Origin: Sphaerospermopsis torques-reginae ITEP-024
GTDB lineage: Bacteria; Cyanobacteriota; Cyanobacteriia; Cyanobacteriales; Nostocaceae
NCBI RefSeq assembly: GCF_019598945.1
Contig: NZ_CP080598.1
Coordinates: 2,356,001 to 2,420,000, forward strand
DNA: 64,000 bases
Direction: 5' to 3'
Every line of letters starts with the position of its first letter. Position 1 is the first letter of the stretch. Made by a program: the position numbers and the translations under genes. Positions 1-7,631 of the stretch are shown piece by piece. The notes under the pieces are model-generated. The model had not been told where the DNA came from. It saw only the letters and a program-made list of their open reading frames with translations, and searched no databases.

Positions 1-99
1 AGATTCAATTTTAATGTTATTGACAATATCTTCTAGTGATGTCTGCAATTGCTGGGGCAGTTCTGCAAGTTGAGATTGTACCGAATCTAATAGTTGCAT
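1..99 (-). CDS. N-terminus of a probable HopA1-family RiPP modification protein (partial, runs off the window)
   Basis: On the minus strand an ATG at 99-97 opens a frame with no stop up to the window edge, giving 33 residues that begin MQLLDSVQSQLAELPQQLQT. I recall this type of N-terminus from cyanobacterial proteins annotated as T3SS effector HopA1 family; this is memory of a family, not an alignment. HopA1-like proteins act with an APH-type kinase as Ser/Thr dehydratases in class V lanthipeptide and thioviridamide-like pathways. The gene lies about 70 bp downstream of the phosphotransferase at 170-1372 on the same strand, which fits that pairing. The heptamer-like run at about 131-165 fills the gap between them. 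The identity is uncertain because more than 85 percent of the protein would lie outside. Confidence 0.45.
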   Translation of the reverse strand, partial: MQLLDSVQSQLAELPQQLQTSLEDIVNNIKIES

Positions 100-169
100 A
101 GTTTCTAGTGAGGGGTGTAGAGAACAGGGAACAAAATCCAAAATCCAAAATCCAAAATCTAAAATCGTA

Positions 170-1372
170 TCAAGCGACAGTCATTGATAAACTGGTAGGT
201 ATCAATTCTGAGGCTTCCATGCCAAAAATTGTGGTCATAGATGCTTGAGGACGACACAATAAGCTTTTGGCGACTTGAAGAATGCAGATACCCGAATTAC
301 CAAAGGTTCTTTCATGTTGCAATTTAGCTTGAATAGATGTAATTAAAGAAAAACCGGTAAATTGCACAACTCGTTGTAAAAACTCAGGACTACGCTCTAA
401 AATTTCGGGAAAGTTAGCTAAATAAGTAGCCATTAATTCTGCTATGGAAGGCTGTATTAGATGTAAAGGAATTGCCGCTAAACGTAAAGATTCTTCAATG
501 GGTATGGTTCTACTAGCTACCATACTATATAGCCAAATTTGTAGATAACTAGCAATTATTGATCCTAAATCGTTGGCTGGATCTCCCCAAGAACCACGTT
601 CCCAGTCAATTAAACGAATAATTTTATCATGTTGATCAGGCAAGAAAAATTCTGAAGATATTTCTCTTTCTGCTGCTGTTTCCCAATCTAAAGAAAGCAG
701 AATATTGTTAAGTTTGAGGTCGTTGTGAGTTAAACAACAAGGATGAAAAGCTTCTTTCAAATTGGCGATCGCTTTTCCTAAATTATCGTAACGTTGATAA
801 AGTGCAAAGAATTTCAACCCATCAGATGTAACGTGACCAAATACTTCTGGTGTAATTCTATTTACTCCCCCATTCATCTGAGAACTTGTTTGTGTGATCA
901 CTTCAGAATTTTGTAAAAATTGCTGATACTCTTGACGGTCTAAAGTTAAACGATGAATTGAAGCTAAATTTTCTCCTATTGAGCGAGCAATTTCAGTCGG
1001 GAATAAATTCTCCTTAGCATAAAATTCTGCTACATCCCGATAGTTATTGAGATAATTAAAAACAATGATGGAATTTTCAGCATCAAAATGAATTACTTCT
1101 GATAAAGATGAGCGTAGATGAATAACTTCTGGGAAGGTTTGGAAAAAATTATGAACTTGCCATTCATCTAAAAACTCACCACGAGTTCTACCTTCTCGGT
1201 TAAGACGTTCTTGTTTTACTAACAATTGACTACCATCGGGCAAGCTAACTAATAAATTAAAATTTTTGGCAGATTTTAACTCAATTTTACTCAATGACTG
1301 TTCTGCTTGAGTACAAAGTCCGTGGGAAATGAGATAAGAAAAAACGTTTTGAGAACTTAAAAGAAATGGCAT
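170..1372 (-). CDS. APH-family phosphotransferase, probable Ser/Thr kinase partner of a RiPP dehydratase
   Basis: 400 aa with the aminoglycoside/choline kinase fold signature. The catalytic loop LTHNDLKLNNILL carries H216, D218 and N223, and IRLIDWERGSWGDPANDLG carries the metal-binding D256. A candidate ATP-binding Lys is K53 in LLVKQE. No resistance gene context is present. Instead it follows six RiPP-precursor-like genes and precedes a HopA1-like start on the same strand. In class V lanthipeptide and thioviridamide-like clusters such kinases phosphorylate Ser/Thr in the precursor and a HopA1-type partner eliminates the phosphate. I infer that role here. The family call is firm, the substrate is inference. 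No strong Shine-Dalgarno precedes the ATG. Confidence 0.8.
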   Translation of the reverse strand: MPFLLSSQNVFSYLISHGLCTQAEQSLSKIELKSAKNFNLLVSLPDGSQLLVKQERLNREGRTRGEFLDEWQVHNFFQTFPEVIHLRSSLSEVIHFDAENSIIVFNYLNNYRDVAEFYAKENLFPTEIARSIGENLASIHRLTLDRQEYQQFLQNSEVITQTSSQMNGGVNRITPEVFGHVTSDGLKFFALYQRYDNLGKAIANLKEAFHPCCLTHNDLKLNNILLSLDWETAAEREISSEFFLPDQHDKIIRLIDWERGSWGDPANDLGSIIASYLQIWLYSMVASRTIPIEESLRLAAIPLHLIQPSIAELMATYLANFPEILERSPEFLQRVVQFTGFSLITSIQAKLQHERTFGNSGICILQVAKSLLCRPQASMTTIFGMEASELIPTSLSMTVA

Positions 1373-1464
1373 AGCTTTAATGAAAATGAAAAACTTTTAA
1401 TCAATAAAATTTGATAAATTTCCAGAAATCTCCTTATTTTTGCTTTCGCATTTAACAATTATTT

Positions 1465-1734
1465 TTATTCTTGAATATTGTACATACTTTCTAATGACAA
1501 GTCTCTACTACTAAATTCATAATCTGTGTTTATGAATGAACTCGTTAAAAATGAAATAGCATCAATAGCCGCAATTACAAGCATAAATTCAAGAGTCTTA
1601 ACACCAAAATTTAGAATTTGAGAACTAGAACCATCTACACCACCAAATACTGCTTGAGAATCCTGATTATTGACTTCATTGATAAATCCTTCTGAATCCA
1701 TAGGATGCAGGTCAGCAATAATAATTCGTGCCAT
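1465..1734 (-). CDS. Putative RiPP precursor peptide, divergent core (89 aa)
   Basis: The first 32 residues, MARIIIADLHPMDSEGFINE and then a stretch ending in VFGG, share the layout of the neighbouring precursor leaders: basic start, acidic D-S-E block, F-[IL]-N-E, then Gly-Gly. The predicted 57-residue core is Ser/Thr-rich (GSSSQ, SFLTSSF), contains a hydrophobic stretch (LEFMLVIAAIDAISFL) and has no Cys. It is the last precursor before the phosphotransferase gene. Unlike the array genes it has no clear GGAGG ribosome site. It could also be a small membrane protein, but leader similarity and position favour a precursor. Confidence 0.6.
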   Translation of the reverse strand: MARIIIADLHPMDSEGFINEVNNQDSQAVFGGVDGSSSQILNFGVKTLEFMLVIAAIDAISFLTSSFINTDYEFSSRDLSLESMYNIQE

Positions 1735-1775
1735 TTATTTAATGCTGTAAAAATTAGATTTTGTTGATTTTTTTA

Positions 1776-1872
1776 TTGGCTCTCCTGGTTTATTGGTAAA
1801 ATAGTCAACTTATGTTAATTACATATATGTTAATTACATAAATTACTTTTACCGTTAATCCCAGGAGAGCCA
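1776..1872. repeat. 97-bp inverted-repeat element between two precursor genes
   Basis: TGGCTCTCCTGG at about 1777-1788 is answered by its exact complement CCAGGAGAGCCA at 1861-1872. The pairing extends imperfectly inward through GGTAAAA/TTTTACC. The interior holds two copies of ATGTTAATTACAT. It could form a large hairpin in minus-strand RNA between the precursor array and the next precursor, acting as a processing site or attenuator, or be a small mobile palindrome. Confidence 0.6.
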
Positions 1873-1904
1873 TTTAACTCAGTCGTTCACTACAAGAAAG
1901 ACTA

Positions 1905-2150
1905 TTAGTAGCCGTAGCCGTAGCCATCGCTGTAGGACTTAGCTAAGTAACCAATATGTCCAATACCATAGGTATTCACAAAAGCTTCAGCTAATTTTGT
2001 GAGTGTGGATATATCACTAACATCGCTATCAGAGTATCCACCATAAACAGAAATGGAATTAGCATCACTCATTTCGTTAAGAAAGCTTTCGGAATCTTGG
2101 AATAATTCAGAACCAGTTGCTTGCAATTCAGAGAGTTTGATACTAGCCAT
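1905..2150 (-). CDS. RiPP precursor peptide, array copy 1 (81 aa, YGYGY tail)
   Basis: The leader of 38 residues starts MASIKLSELQATGSELFQDS, continues ESFLNEMSD and ends at VYGG. The core of 43 residues is rich in Ser, Asp, Thr and Tyr, has no Cys, and ends SYSDGYGYGY where the other copies end SYSDKGYW. It has a strong Shine-Dalgarno (GGAGGA, about 7 nt before ATG). The sequence is nearly identical at DNA level to copy 2, including the spacer between them. The Gly-Gly is the probable protease site by analogy with double-glycine leaders. The modifying enzymes are probably the phosphotransferase at 170-1372 and its neighbour. Confidence 0.75.
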   Translation of the reverse strand: MASIKLSELQATGSELFQDSESFLNEMSDANSISVYGGYSDSDVSDISTLTKLAEAFVNTYGIGHIGYLAKSYSDGYGYGY

Positions 2151-2211
2151 AATTTCCTCCTCAAAGACTTGTTTTCAGTGATTAAAAATTGCACTATGGG
2201 GAACTACAAAA

Positions 2212-2451
2212 TTACCAGTAGCCCTTGTCGCTGTAGGACTTAGCTAAGTAACCAATATGTCCAATACCATAGGTATTCACAAAGGCTTCAGCTAATTTTG
2301 TGAGTGTGGATATATCACTAACATCGCTATCAGAGTATCCACCATAAACAGAAATGGAATTAGCATCACTCATTTCGTTAAGAAAGCTTTCGGAATCTTG
2401 GAATAATTCAGAACCAGTTGCTTGCAATTCAGAGAGTTTGATACTAGCCAT
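2212..2451 (-). CDS. RiPP precursor peptide, array copy 2 (79 aa)
   Basis: Same leader as copy 1 (MASIKLSELQATGSELFQDS, cut after VYGG at residue 38). The 41-residue core is YSDSDVSDIST, then LTKLAEAFVNTYGIGHIGYL, then AKSYSDKGYW. It is Cys-free, with several Ser/Thr that could be dehydrated and an aromatic-rich end. GGAGGA lies before the ATG. It sits 61 bp from copy 1 and 61 bp from copy 3, in the same direction. Confidence 0.75.
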   Translation of the reverse strand: MASIKLSELQATGSELFQDSESFLNEMSDANSISVYGGYSDSDVSDISTLTKLAEAFVNTYGIGHIGYLAKSYSDKGYW

Positions 2452-2512
2452 AATTTCCTCCTCAAAGACTTGTTTTCAGTGATTAAAAATTGCACGATGG
2501 GGAACTACAAAA

Positions 2513-2743
2513 TTACCAGTAGCCCTTGTCGCTGTAGGACTTAGCTAAATAACCGATATGACCAATGCCATAGGTATTCACAAAAGCTTCAGCTAATTTT
2601 GTCAGTGTTGACATATCGCTCACTTTGCTGTCATATCCACCATAAACAGAATTAGCATCGCTCATTTCGTTGAGAAAACTTTCGGAATCTTGGAATAATT
2701 CAGAACCAGTTACTCGCAATTCAGAGAGTTTGATACTAGCCAT
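2513..2743 (-). CDS. RiPP precursor peptide, array copy 3 (76 aa)
   Basis: The leader is two residues shorter than in copies 1 and 2 (Gly-Gly at 35-36) and reads MASIKLSELRVTGSELFQDS at its start. The core begins YDSKVSDMST, so the few residues after Gly-Gly are the variable part of the family, while LTKLAEAFVNTYGIGHIGYL and the SYSDKGYW end are kept. Cys-free. Strong GGAGGA ribosome site. Confidence 0.75.
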   Translation of the reverse strand: MASIKLSELRVTGSELFQDSESFLNEMSDANSVYGGYDSKVSDMSTLTKLAEAFVNTYGIGHIGYLAKSYSDKGYW

Positions 2744-2804
2744 AATTTCCTCCTCAAAGACTTGTTTTCAGTGATTAAAAATTGCACGATGGGGAACTAC
2801 AAAA

Positions 2805-3038
2805 TTACCAGTAGCCCTTGTCGCTGTAGGACTTAGCTAAGTAAGCAATATGTCCAATACCATAGGTATTCACAAAAGCTTCAGCTAATTTTGTGAGTGT
2901 GGACATATCACTAACGGTGCTATATCCACCATAAACAGCAATGGAATTAACATCGCTCATTTCGTTAAGAAAGCTTTCGGAATCTTGGAATAATTCAGAA
3001 CCAGTTGCTTGCAATTCAGAGAGTTTGATACTAGCCAT
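2805..3038 (-). CDS. RiPP precursor peptide, array copy 4 (77 aa, first of the tandem set)
   Basis: Promoter-proximal member of the tandem array. The leader of 38 residues ends in AVYGG. The core of 39 residues starts YSTVSDMST and carries GIGHIAYL where the others have GIGHIGYL, ending SYSDKGYW. Cys-free. GGAGGA precedes the ATG. Upstream is a 468-bp gene-free stretch that probably holds the promoter of the array. Confidence 0.75.
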   Translation of the reverse strand: MASIKLSELQATGSELFQDSESFLNEMSDVNSIAVYGGYSTVSDMSTLTKLAEAFVNTYGIGHIAYLAKSYSDKGYW

Positions 3039-3506
3039 AATTTCCTCCTAAAAGACTTGTTCTCAGTGATTAGAACAATGATGAGAATTTGTGGGAGCGG
3101 TTAAGTTTTTCTTTGCTCAACCGATACTCCTATTTTTATTGAAGAAAATTTGTAAAATCAAGGGTTTGAACTGGGTTTATCAGACATTAATCATGAATTT
3201 ATGTCTTTTTTATAGCTGATTAATTTTTGCGTTACATGACTTTTCAATTCAACATTCAGATTGGAACTGCTGTAAGTAAACCATAAGATTTCACAGATAT
3301 AGTAAGGGTAATTCATGAATTACCCCTACCAAGAATTAGGTTTTTAGTCCAATCTTGATTGAGTAAGTCCAGGATAGATAAACAAAAATAAATTATCCTA
3401 TCTTGTGTGATGATTTTGAAAATTGCATAAAAAATCGTGCGTTATCTATTTCTAAACAGAAAACACACGAATATGGAAACTATGGTTAAATTATCCAGCC
3501 AATCTG
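3039..3506. promoter_or_regulatory. Gene-free stretch upstream of the precursor array, with a perfect 20-bp palindrome
   Basis: No coding frame is convincing here. A perfect palindrome GGGTAATTCATGAATTACCC occupies 3306-3325; a related AATTCATGAATT palindrome is at about 11603, so this is probably a dispersed repeat. The region is the likely site of the promoter for the minus-strand array, but I cannot name a -10/-35 pair with confidence. Confidence 0.4.
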
Positions 3507-3749
3507 TTAAAAATTGATTGACTGTCTCAAGTCCTCAAGTGTGGTGTCAATGTCCATTCTCCATCTATCGAGATTAGTATTTATGTCTTCCATTAGCGCG
3601 GAAATATCACTACTTTCTAATGTTGTGCTTGGATTTCTCCTTCTTCTTCTACCAAAACCACCTTTGATATTTATCATTTCCCCAGGAGTTGCTTCCTGAA
3701 TAAACTGTGCATCATGATTAGGGTGGAGTTCATAAATTTTTATGCCCAT
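3507..3749 (-). CDS. Putative RiPP precursor peptide with an Arg-rich core (80 aa)
   Basis: The leader of 31 residues (MGIKIYELHPNHDAQFIQEA, then a stretch ending IKGG) has the same plan as the other precursors here. The core begins FGRRRRRNPSTTLESSD, with five consecutive Arg right after the Gly-Gly, and continues as an amphipathic acidic region (MEDINTNLDRW, LEDLRQSINF). No Cys. The ribosome site is exceptionally good (GGAGGTGATC). It stands about 470 bp upstream of the tandem array on the same strand. It may be a different product of the same enzymes or an accessory peptide. Confidence 0.6.
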   Translation of the reverse strand: MGIKIYELHPNHDAQFIQEATPGEMINIKGGFGRRRRRNPSTTLESSDISALMEDINTNLDRWRMDIDTTLEDLRQSINF

Positions 3750-4176
3750 TTTTGGATCACCTCCTGAAATACTGGTTTGAATAGAACTGAATTAAAATTT
3801 TAAATTCCCTTGCTTATATTGTGAACTTATATCTGATAAATTCAAGATTTTGAGAGCCATTTTCCAGACAGAATTTCATGAGTTTTGTCTAGCAAACTGA
3901 TAGTTTTTGAGAAATGCAATTTTCTATTAAGCTGTTGTGCATTTAATTTGTATAAGTCTGGCGGGCAAGATGCCCGCACCACAAGACTTAACTAGATTAG
4001 GATGATAAAATTTAGCTGCCTAACAGCTTAAATAGGGTTTTCAACCTATTCCCCCCGGAAGACAGCACAGGAGATGAGAGCGCCCATGATCACAATGAAA
4101 TAGGGCATTGGTTTTCTTATCCATGCCCAATGCCCTATGTATGCCCAAGGTATAGTTATCAGCGGCCTGTGATAAA
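3750..4176. repeat. Gene-free stretch with a GCGGGCA/TGCCCGC hairpin
   Basis: No gene is seen in this 427-bp gap. At 3961-3977 the palindrome GCGGGCAAGATGCCCGC occurs; a degenerate relative is at about 47408 (GGGCAAGATGCCC), so it is a dispersed cyanobacterial repeat. The part next to 3750 is the 5' region of the Arg-rich precursor gene. Confidence 0.5.
4100..4138 (-). terminator. Hairpin downstream of pheT
   Basis: ATAGGGCATTGG (4100-4111) pairs exactly with CCAATGCCCTAT (4127-4138), a 12-bp stem with a 15-nt loop. It lies 39 bp after the pheT stop codon. No long U tract follows, so it is a probable but not certain terminator. Confidence 0.5.
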
Positions 4177-6621
4177 TTAACTTCTCAAACTCACACCGAA
4201 TTTTTCTACTAAAGCTTCTCGCACTTTATTATGTACAGGTTCAACTTCATTATCAGTGAGAGTGCGATCGCCAGCACGATAAACTAAACGAAAAGCTAAA
4301 CTTCTTTGACCAGCAGGAACATTTTCACCCCTGTATTCATCAAAGACTTCCACCGATTCTAACAACCCTTTCCCAGCTTTGTTAATCACTTTTTCCAGTT
4401 CGGAAACTGTGACTTTCACAGGTGCGAAAAATGCCAAATCTCTATCACTTGGGGGATAGGTAGAATAGGATTGAAACTTGGGAATTAGTAAATCATCATT
4501 ATCCAGTGCATTTAACAAAGTATCCAAACTTAACTGGAACACATAAACCGCATCTGGTAAACCTTTATCCCGTCTTAGTTGGGGGTGAACTTGTCCAAAA
4601 GTTCCCAGTCTATTACCTCCCAACCATAAAGAAGCAGTCCTTCCTGGATGTAACCGAGAATCTCTATTTTCTGGTTGAAATTCTACCTGTAAACCAAATT
4701 GTTGAAAGACATTTTCTAAAATACCTTTCGCTTCAAACCAGGTCATTGGTTGTTCTCTTCCACCACGGGACCATTTACCAATGCTAGTATCACCACCCAT
4801 AATCCCAGCTAACGCTTCAGCTTCATCTAACCCTTCTTCTTCTTGCCAGAAAATGCGCCCGATTTCAAAACCATTTAACGCCCCATTTCCTTGTTCTAAA
4901 TTGTATTGAAAAGCATCAATCAATCCAGAAATCAAATCAGTCCGCAAAGCTGAATACTCTGCAAATAAGGGGTTACTCAAAACAATTTGTTTATCTTCCC
5001 CTGGTTTAACTAAAGAATAGTGCATTAATTCTGTTAAACCTTCACCCCGTAAATAAGAGCGAATTTTTAGCAGTAATTCTTGATCTAAAGGTAAATAACC
5101 TGGTTCGGTTTTTTCTGGTAAAGTATCAACGAAATTATCATAACCATAAAGACGGGCAATTTCTTCAATTAAATCAATTTCCCGTTCTAAATCACGGTAA
5201 CGATAGGGTGGTACTTTTACCGTCCAAGTGCGGTCATTGTTATCAGTTAATTCACATCCTAAAGCAGTCAAAATTCTTTCTACATCTGCTGCTTCTAATT
5301 CTCCGGTTTCTAATCCTAAATCAATTGGACCTAGCACTTCATTAATTCTATTTAACCGCAAAACAATAGAATGTGTCCAGGTAGCAGCATCAGGACGATG
5401 ATCAACTATTTCCTGTTGCACAATCACCCCATTTGCTAATTCTTGAATTAGAGATAAAGCGCGGTTACAAGCAGTTTCTAATTCTGCTCGATTTACACCT
5501 CTTTCATATCTTCCCGACGCTTCACTTCTTAAACCCACACCGCGAGAAGAACGACGAATGGCAACCGAATCAAATAATGCTGCTTCTAAAACTAAACTGG
5601 TTGTACCTTCGTAAACTTCAGTTTCTTCACCACCCATAACTCCTGCTAAAGCAACAGCTTTGTTATTAGCAGTAATTAATAAATTTTGGGTAGATAAATT
5701 GCGGGTTTGTCCATCTAAAGTTTTCAGAGTTTCCCCACTTTCAGCAAAGCGCACACCGATGGTTAAATTTTCTAAATTTTCACCACCAGCTACAGATTTT
5801 AATCTTTCTTGATCAAAAGCGTGTAACGGTTGTCCCCATTCTAATAACACATAATTTGTGATATCTACCACATTATTAATGGGACGGACTCCCGCAGCAA
5901 GTAATTTTTGTTTTAACCACTCAGGAGAAGGGGCAATTTTGATCTGTTCAACAACAGTTCCAATGTATGCAGGACAAGCTTTATTTTCGGAAATCTTCAA
6001 GCTTAAATTTCCGGCATTATTATTAATTGTAACTGCTGGAGGTTGAGGAATAGATAATTTTCCACCGGTTAAAGCTGCAACTTCTCGCGCAATACCTACC
6101 ATAGATAAAGCATCTGCACGGTTAGCGGTTGCAGTGACATCTAAAATGACATCATCTAAACCCAAAAAAGGACGCACATCACTACCCAAGGTGAGATTTT
6201 CTTCAGTAAAAATATGAATCCCGTCTACATCAGTCGGTAAACCCAGTTCTTTTAAAGAACAGATCATTCCGTTAGATGGTACACCTCTGAGTTTCGTGGG
6301 TTTAATTTTTAAGTCGATGTTGGGTAAGTAAGTACCTTTAGTTGCAACTGGTACATAAATATCTGCGCGGACATTAGACGCACCACAAACAATGTTTAAT
6401 GTTTCCTCTGCACCTACATCTACTGTACAGACACTCAGTTTATCCGCGTTGGGGTGCTGTTCCCGTTGCAGCACTTTACCGATCACAACGCCATCCGCCC
6501 AAGTGCGCCGATCTTCTATATCTTCAACCTCAAACCCTGCCATTGTCAAGGTGTGGGCTAGTTCTTCTGGAGTTTGGTTAATTTCTACGAGTTCCCGTAA
6601 CCAATTGAAAGAGATACGCAT
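4177..6621 (-). CDS. pheT: Phenylalanine--tRNA ligase beta subunit
   Basis: 814 aa, normal length for bacterial PheT. In order: the N-terminal [14 protein letters not shown] and tRNA-binding OB domain ([16 protein letters not shown] region, about residues 40-150), the B3/B4 domain ([10 protein letters not shown]), the B5 domain (RIYLYGYD-like motif seen as [12 protein letters not shown]), the catalytic-like core, and the C-terminal anticodon-binding FDX-ACB domain ([13 protein letters not shown]). With PheS it charges tRNA-Phe in the cytoplasm; pheS is not in this window. The start is the ATG at 6621 with the canonical MRIS beginning. Confidence 0.97.
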   Translation of the reverse strand: MRISFNWLRELVEINQTPEELAHTLTMAGFEVEDIEDRRTWADGVVIGKVLQREQHPNADKLSVCTVDVGAEETLNIVCGASNVRADIYVPVATKGTYLPNIDLKIKPTKLRGVPSNGMICSLKELGLPTDVDGIHIFTEENLTLGSDVRPFLGLDDVILDVTATANRADALSMVGIAREVAALTGGKLSIPQPPAVTINNNAGNLSLKISENKACPAYIGTVVEQIKIAPSPEWLKQKLLAAGVRPINNVVDITNYVLLEWGQPLHAFDQERLKSVAGGENLENLTIGVRFAESGETLKTLDGQTRNLSTQNLLITANNKAVALAGVMGGEETEVYEGTTSLVLEAALFDSVAIRRSSRGVGLRSEASGRYERGVNRAELETACNRALSLIQELANGVIVQQEIVDHRPDAATWTHSIVLRLNRINEVLGPIDLGLETGELEAADVERILTALGCELTDNNDRTWTVKVPPYRYRDLEREIDLIEEIARLYGYDNFVDTLPEKTEPGYLPLDQELLLKIRSYLRGEGLTELMHYSLVKPGEDKQIVLSNPLFAEYSALRTDLISGLIDAFQYNLEQGNGALNGFEIGRIFWQEEEGLDEAEALAGIMGGDTSIGKWSRGGREQPMTWFEAKGILENVFQQFGLQVEFQPENRDSRLHPGRTASLWLGGNRLGTFGQVHPQLRRDKGLPDAVYVFQLSLDTLLNALDNDDLLIPKFQSYSTYPPSDRDLAFFAPVKVTVSELEKVINKAGKGLLESVEVFDEYRGENVPAGQRSLAFRLVYRAGDRTLTDNEVEPVHNKVREALVEKFGVSLRS

Positions 6622-6753
6622 TTAGTTGTCGTTGTGTTTGGATTTGTGTTTTGCTTTAATTTTATAATTAATTTTATGATAATTTTTAGGATATTTGGCT
6701 GTGTATGCTAAAGTTCAAGATATGGTTAACCAAATTATTATCAGCGAAGAATT

Positions 6754-6972
6754 ATGAATGAGCTTAGGCTGGAATTACCTGCAAATATTTCTCTTGATGA
6801 AGCACAACTATTGTTGACAGTTAAATTATTTGAATCTGGTAAATTATCTTTAGGACAAGCTGCTAAACTAGCAGGTTATTCTAAGAGTACATATATAGAG
6901 TTACTGGGAAAAATGGGAGTTCCTGTAATTAATTATCCACCTGAAGAACTAGAACAGGAGATGAATCTGTGA
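6754..6972 (+). CDS. UPF0175 family antitoxin
   Basis: 72 aa. The sequence contains SLDEAQLLLTVKLFESGKLS followed by LGQAAKLAGYSK and ends with GVPVINYPPEELEQEM, the typical layout of UPF0175 proteins: a helix-turn-helix-like middle and an acidic NYPPEEL tail. These are the antitoxin partners of DUF3368 PIN-domain toxins. It overlaps the next gene by 4 bp (GTGA), so the pair is translationally coupled. Probable autoregulator of its own promoter, by family. Confidence 0.85.
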   Translation: MNELRLELPANISLDEAQLLLTVKLFESGKLSLGQAAKLAGYSKSTYIELLGKMGVPVINYPPEELEQEMNL

Positions 6973-7424
6973 GTGAAGTTGCTGTTACTAATAGCACCTG
7001 TTTGATTGGTTTAGAAAGAATAGGACGTTTAGAAATATTACCACAGGTTTTCTCTTCTATATTCATACCATTAGCTGTACAGCAAGAAGTAGGTATTAAT
7101 GCAGATTGGCCAATAGTTCAATCAGTAGCTAATTTAGCTTTAATTGCTGCTTTAAAAACCCAACTTGATCCAGGAGAAGCGGAAGCTATAGCACTAGCAA
7201 TAGAATTAGGAGATGTTTTTTTAATTATAGATGAACGTAATGCTCGTCGTATTGCTCAACAAATGGGTTTAAAAGTTATAGGTACACTAGGAATGTTACT
7301 ACGTGCTAAAGAAAAAGGTGTGATTTCGGAAGTTAAACCAGTGATTATGTCACTAGAATCTGTTAATTTTCGGATAGCACCTGCTTTAATTCAAAAAGCT
7401 TTAATTTTAGCGGGAGAATTATAA
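6969..7424 (+). CDS. DUF3368 / PIN-domain toxin
   Basis: 151 aa with a GTG start overlapping the antitoxin stop. The PIN-like acidic residues are visible in order: TNSTCLIGLERIG near the N-terminus (D replaced by N/S context as common in DUF3368), LDPGEAEAIALAIELG in the middle, and LIIDERNARRIAQQMGLKVI with the conserved D-E. The family acts as an RNase toxin neutralised by the UPF0175 partner. Complete and without disruption. The RNA target cannot be told from sequence. Confidence 0.85.
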   Translation: MSEVAVTNSTCLIGLERIGRLEILPQVFSSIFIPLAVQQEVGINADWPIVQSVANLALIAALKTQLDPGEAEAIALAIELGDVFLIIDERNARRIAQQMGLKVIGTLGMLLRAKEKGVISEVKPVIMSLESVNFRIAPALIQKALILAGEL

Positions 7425-7450
7425 TAATTACAACTTTTGCGCTGTTGTTT

Positions 7451-7606
7451 CTAGTCATAATCATCTTCATATTCAATTATACGAAATAGTTCTATAATTT
7501 CTTGCTGTTTTAAAGCTTTTGCAATTACAGCACTTTGATCACTATAACCACTCAGTTCTAAGACTTCTTTGATTAAGTTTTCGTCTATTTCTAAATTTGT
7601 TATCAT
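7451..7606 (-). CDS. Orphan VapB-like antitoxin (51 aa)
   Basis: A short minus-strand frame from the ATG at 7606 to the TAG at 7451 encodes MITNLEIDENLIKEVLELSG followed by YSDQSAVIAKALKQQEI and an acidic tail ending EYEDDYD. The ribbon-helix-helix start (N-L-x-I-D-E-x-L-I-x-E-x-L-x-L-S-G) and the acidic tail are typical of VapB antitoxins. No PIN toxin of the VapC type is adjacent: upstream on the same strand, 25 bp away, is a Uma2 gene, downstream is the convergent DUF3368 gene. It is either an orphan antitoxin or a remnant of a pair. Confidence 0.7.
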   Translation of the reverse strand: MITNLEIDENLIKEVLELSGYSDQSAVIAKALKQQEIIELFRIIEYEDDYD

Positions 7607-7631
7607 ATTGTATGTTTCTCTAAAGTTTCAT

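Larger units (their letters stand above)
1905..3052 (-). repeat. Four tandem precursor-gene units of about 300 bp
   Basis: The gene ends lie 307, 301 and 292 bp apart. Each unit is one precursor gene plus a 61-bp spacer containing the GGAGGA site. The three internal spacers are almost identical; the visible difference is one base in the GCACTATGG/GCACGATGG stretch. Spacer identity as high as coding identity points to recent duplication or ongoing gene conversion. Confidence 0.85.

Noticed and set aside
170-1372. Aminoglycoside resistance gene
   Set aside because: The fold is shared with many small-molecule and peptide kinases; the context is a precursor locus, not a resistance island.
1905-3038. 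Class IIb two-peptide bacteriocins based on Gly-spaced helices
   Set aside because: The GIGHIGYL segment is not a true GxxxG motif, the peptides are near-identical rather than complementary, and the enzyme neighbours point to a modified peptide.
3514-3699. 61-codon plus-strand frame
   Set aside because: Antisense shadow of the Arg-rich precursor, which has the better ribosome site and the leader pattern.
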